Origin: Chondrus crispus
Taxonomy: Eukaryota > Rhodophyta > Florideophyceae > Gigartinales > Gigartinaceae
DNA: 64,000 nt
Direction: 5' to 3'
Assembly (NCBI RefSeq): GCF_000350225.1
Contig: NW_005178685.1
Coordinates: 183,319 to 247,318, forward strand
The notes under the pieces were generated by a model. It did not search any database. It was not told the origin of the DNA and saw nothing but the letters and a program-made list of their open reading frames with translations. Shown one piece after another: positions 61,771-64,000 of this stretch (position 1 is the first letter of the stretch; every line of letters starts with the position of its first letter). The translations under genes were made by a program, and so were the position numbers.

Positions 61771-64000
61771 TTACGAATTTGTGACGGCTGATACCGAAAC
61801 ATCATGAGGTTCCTTTGAAACAATTGCGTGAATGCGTTTCGTTGCGTTACTTAAAAACTCCCGGTAGGCCTCATCTGCTGCACTTTCCGATCCCCCCTCA
61901 CTCCTTTTCGCAATTGAAATGACCTGGACAGTAGAATTAATGGTGTGACAGCGATGCACATGGCGAAAGAATGCACGCGTGCGATTTCCAGTCGTGTCTT
62001 CTCTTTTGCATCTCGCGATTAAACTGATTATAAAATCATTGAAGAAACGCGGCTCTTTCCTCTCCACACTAGCCTTTCGCAAGGCCTGCAAACAATTCAT
62101 CGCTCTATCATCATCAACTACATCCCTTATCAGACGGCGAACGACAACTAGCAGCGAAACGGCAGCGAAATTAAATTTGTTCATGGTGACAAGGTTTTCA
62201 AAGTCTAACACAGGGGTTTCGTCGCCGACGTCCTCTAGCTCGAGACCCGTTAACGAAAGAACATCATCACTGGCGTCTGCAAGCATTGTTGCTGCATTTT
62301 GACCATCTCCCCCTTCATCGTCTGCTTCTCTTTCGTCAAGACCTTCAACCATTTCTCTTGGCAGGTAATCAGAAATTGAAGCCATATCCCCGTTCAAGAC
62401 TTCATGCGTTCTCTTTCCTTTCTTTTCTTTCTTTTGAGCGGGAATCACAGGAATGGCGCTTTTCAGGTTCAGAATTGCGCTGCGCAAGCCCTCCTTCCTA
62501 TTATCTCCGATAAACGAAAGCGGGCTTATCAGGTGCTGTTGCCACTCAGTAAGAGAAGGAAAATCTGCACCAGATATACCAGCAAGAGCCCGATGGATAA
62601 TGCAGATGTTGTTCCAATCAAGATTCGGGTTGCATATCTCCGAGGGCCACACGGGCTCTTCGCGGTCGTCTTCATCTCCATCCCCGTGCTCTGCCTCTAC
62701 ATCCAATGTTGCTGCAGAAATAAATCGTGACATGGCAAGATCAGCGGCCTCTGGGATTTCTTCCGCTGTTTCCATTAAGGACGCAAACGGCATATCACGA
62801 ACATCTTCACGCATCGGAATCTCCACTTGAAAAAGAAAGAAGCTTCGCAAGGCACCTGTTTCCCTCTCAGCCTCGACACGGGGCCAGAGGTATACCAAAC
62901 TCGGAGCCCCTCCCTTCTTAGTGGTAACAGATCGTGCCAAGATTCCAACGTTCTCTGCTTGCATTGCCAGCACCAAAGTTTTCATCAATTCATCAGCTCC
63001 TGGCACACTCGGCATCGCTATCACTACGTCCACTCGGCCCATGAAAAGTCGCTGAGGAACGGAATTCTGTTCGACAAAACCGAGTATATCTAGTCCTTTC
63101 GGCAAAACTATGGACCATGCGTATGTGTCTACTTCATTCTGTTCGGGGACCAATTCTGGGCCGTACGGATACGCGTTGATGATCTCTTCTGGCTTCAGTG
63201 GCGCATCGTCTTTCGCTGATGCCACGCGTTGAGTTTCAACAAAAACCGGAATCGGGTTAATGCACTTGGTGGAAGCTTCCCAAGACAATTTCTTCGGGGT
63301 GACCGGTGTGGACGCATAGACATAGCTGTATCGCATCACTGGAATTTTGACAACGTCTGCAATGTTGAGAGTGCCCCGATACTTTGCCGTAGCCCTTTTG
63401 ACCTTCGGCGTCGGTATGTCTACAAGCGGAGAAGCTTCCTTTCGCGACATAAAAACACCTCCCGAAAACTTGCATAGAGAAAACAAATGGGATAACTGAA
63501 AGCCCTTCGTTTTGTTCATCCAGTCTTTGATTGAGAGCAAGTCGGCATCTTCGACCACTTCTTCAATTTCCTGCAGCTTCTCCACAAGCTGCTGTTCGCA
63601 ATCGTATATGACATCTATTTGTATTTCTTGTGCTTTGTAGAGCTCGCAAATCGCTTGAAAGTCCTCAACATCATCTGGACAAAGCGATTTAGAGATTTGT
63701 AAAGCATCTGTGAATAATACGACCCTCTTCTTCTTCGAACGGGTCACGGCGGGTTCAGAAAGAGTGTCTCCGCAGACTTCCAGTGCATTCAGTAAATTAC
63801 TAGGCTGCATCCCTTGTTTCAGGTCTGCAAGGACGCGCACAGCATTGAGATTCTTCGATACGGGTGATTGAAGCACACACAAGCCCAAATACCCTCCCTC
63901 GTTCTCAGAAGCGAGTTTATTTTTCGTCGTGGACGAGCCGGACGCGATGACTGCGAGCAAGTCATCCCTTAATAAGCTATAGAGAAGACGAGTACGCGCC
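61771..64000 (-). CDS. XRCC5: Ku80 (XRCC5), DNA end-binding subunit, 5' end outside window
   Basis: Ku70/Ku80 threads onto double-strand break ends and recruits the non-homologous end-joining machinery; it also acts at telomeres. The frame is open to the window edge, so the first tens of residues are missing. LLYSLLRDDLLAVIASGSST and VVLFTDALQ belong to the von Willebrand A-like N-terminal domain. The Ku core beta-barrel starts at KYRGTLNIADVVKIPVMRYS; INAYPYGPELVPEQNEVDTY and GRVDVVIAMPSVPGADELM follow. After the helical arm and an acidic linker, the C-terminus (MNCLQALRKASVERKEPRFF, NDFIISLIARCKR) fits the Ku80 C-terminal domain that contacts DNA-PKcs-like kinases in animals. No introns. 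It converges with SmE. Confidence 0.9.
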   Translation of the reverse strand, partial: ARTRLLYSLLRDDLLAVIASGSSTTKNKLASENEGGYLGLCVLQSPVSKNLNAVRVLADLKQGMQPSNLLNALEVCGDTLSEPAVTRSKKKRVVLFTDALQISKSLCPDDVEDFQAICELYKAQEIQIDVIYDCEQQLVEKLQEIEEVVEDADLLSIKDWMNKTKGFQLSHLFSLCKFSGGVFMSRKEASPLVDIPTPKVKRATAKYRGTLNIADVVKIPVMRYSYVYASTPVTPKKLSWEASTKCINPIPVFVETQRVASAKDDAPLKPEEIINAYPYGPELVPEQNEVDTYAWSIVLPKGLDILGFVEQNSVPQRLFMGRVDVVIAMPSVPGADELMKTLVLAMQAENVGILARSVTTKKGGAPSLVYLWPRVEAERETGALRSFFLFQVEIPMREDVRDMPFASLMETAEEIPEAADLAMSRFISAATLDVEAEHGDGDEDDREEPVWPSEICNPNLDWNNICIIHRALAGISGADFPSLTEWQQHLISPLSFIGDNRKEGLRSAILNLKSAIPVIPAQKKEKKGKRTHEVLNGDMASISDYLPREMVEGLDEREADDEGGDGQNAATMLADASDDVLSLTGLELEDVGDETPVLDFENLVTMNKFNFAAVSLLVVVRRLIRDVVDDDRAMNCLQALRKASVERKEPRFFNDFIISLIARCKREDTTGNRTRAFFRHVHRCHTINSTVQVISIAKRSEGGSESAADEAYREFLSNATKRIHAIVSKEPHDVSVSAVTNS

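Overview
The window looks like nuclear DNA of an intron-poor, transposon-rich eukaryotic alga, most plausibly a florideophyte red alga of the Chondrus type. The reasons are a CruP-type cyclase-like flavoprotein (a family of oxygenic phototrophs) beside ordinary eukaryotic genes (Nup188, SmE, Ku80, PRPP synthetase), no introns in those genes, and a compact gene island abutting tens of kilobases of nested transposons. The species is an inference; no rRNA, tRNA or organellar marker is present.

Layout. 1-3.7 kb: a decayed piggyBac-like transposase with what appears to be a YqaJ-type PD-(D/E)XK nuclease module between its catalytic parts. 4.5-7.9 kb: a Mutator-like (MULE) element whose N-terminal reading frame encodes a J-domain (DnaJ-type, HPD intact) running into a zinc finger and the MULE core, flanked by arrays of a short motif near TCAGTAGGGGAA. 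8.8-9.8 kb: a decayed PIF/Harbinger-like transposase. 11.5-12.3 kb: a Ty1/copia RNase H remnant cut by a 621-bp LTR (12286-12906). 14.5-16.5 kb: two overlapping plus-strand frames of unknown function. 19.8-25.9 kb: chromovirus A (Ty3/gypsy, minus strand). 25.9-31.0 kb: chromovirus B (plus strand), joined head to head to A through two truncated gag genes and followed by a 5-kb 3' region and a probable LTR. 36.9-43.7 kb: Ty3/gypsy element C (minus strand), cut in its integrase. 43.7-44.7 kb: a small spliced gene of unknown function. 44.7-48 kb: gene-poor DNA.

From 48 kb on lies the gene island: PRPP synthetase (-), CruP-like flavoprotein (+), Nup188 (-), SmE (+), Ku80 (-, running off the window). 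Neighbours alternate strand, giving divergent (PRS/CruP, Nup188/SmE) and convergent (CruP/Nup188, SmE/Ku80) pairs. These genes work in nucleotide supply, pigment-related redox, nuclear pore, splicing and DNA repair, so they share a neighbourhood and not a pathway.

Most unusual: (1) the J-domain/MULE fusion; (2) the piggyBac/YqaJ-like composite; (3) a recurrent rearrangement signature in which two palindromes abut exactly, at least four times in the window and twice inside transposase genes; (4) two chromoviruses that each have 5-7 kb between the end of pol and the 3' LTR, holding frames on the opposite strand.
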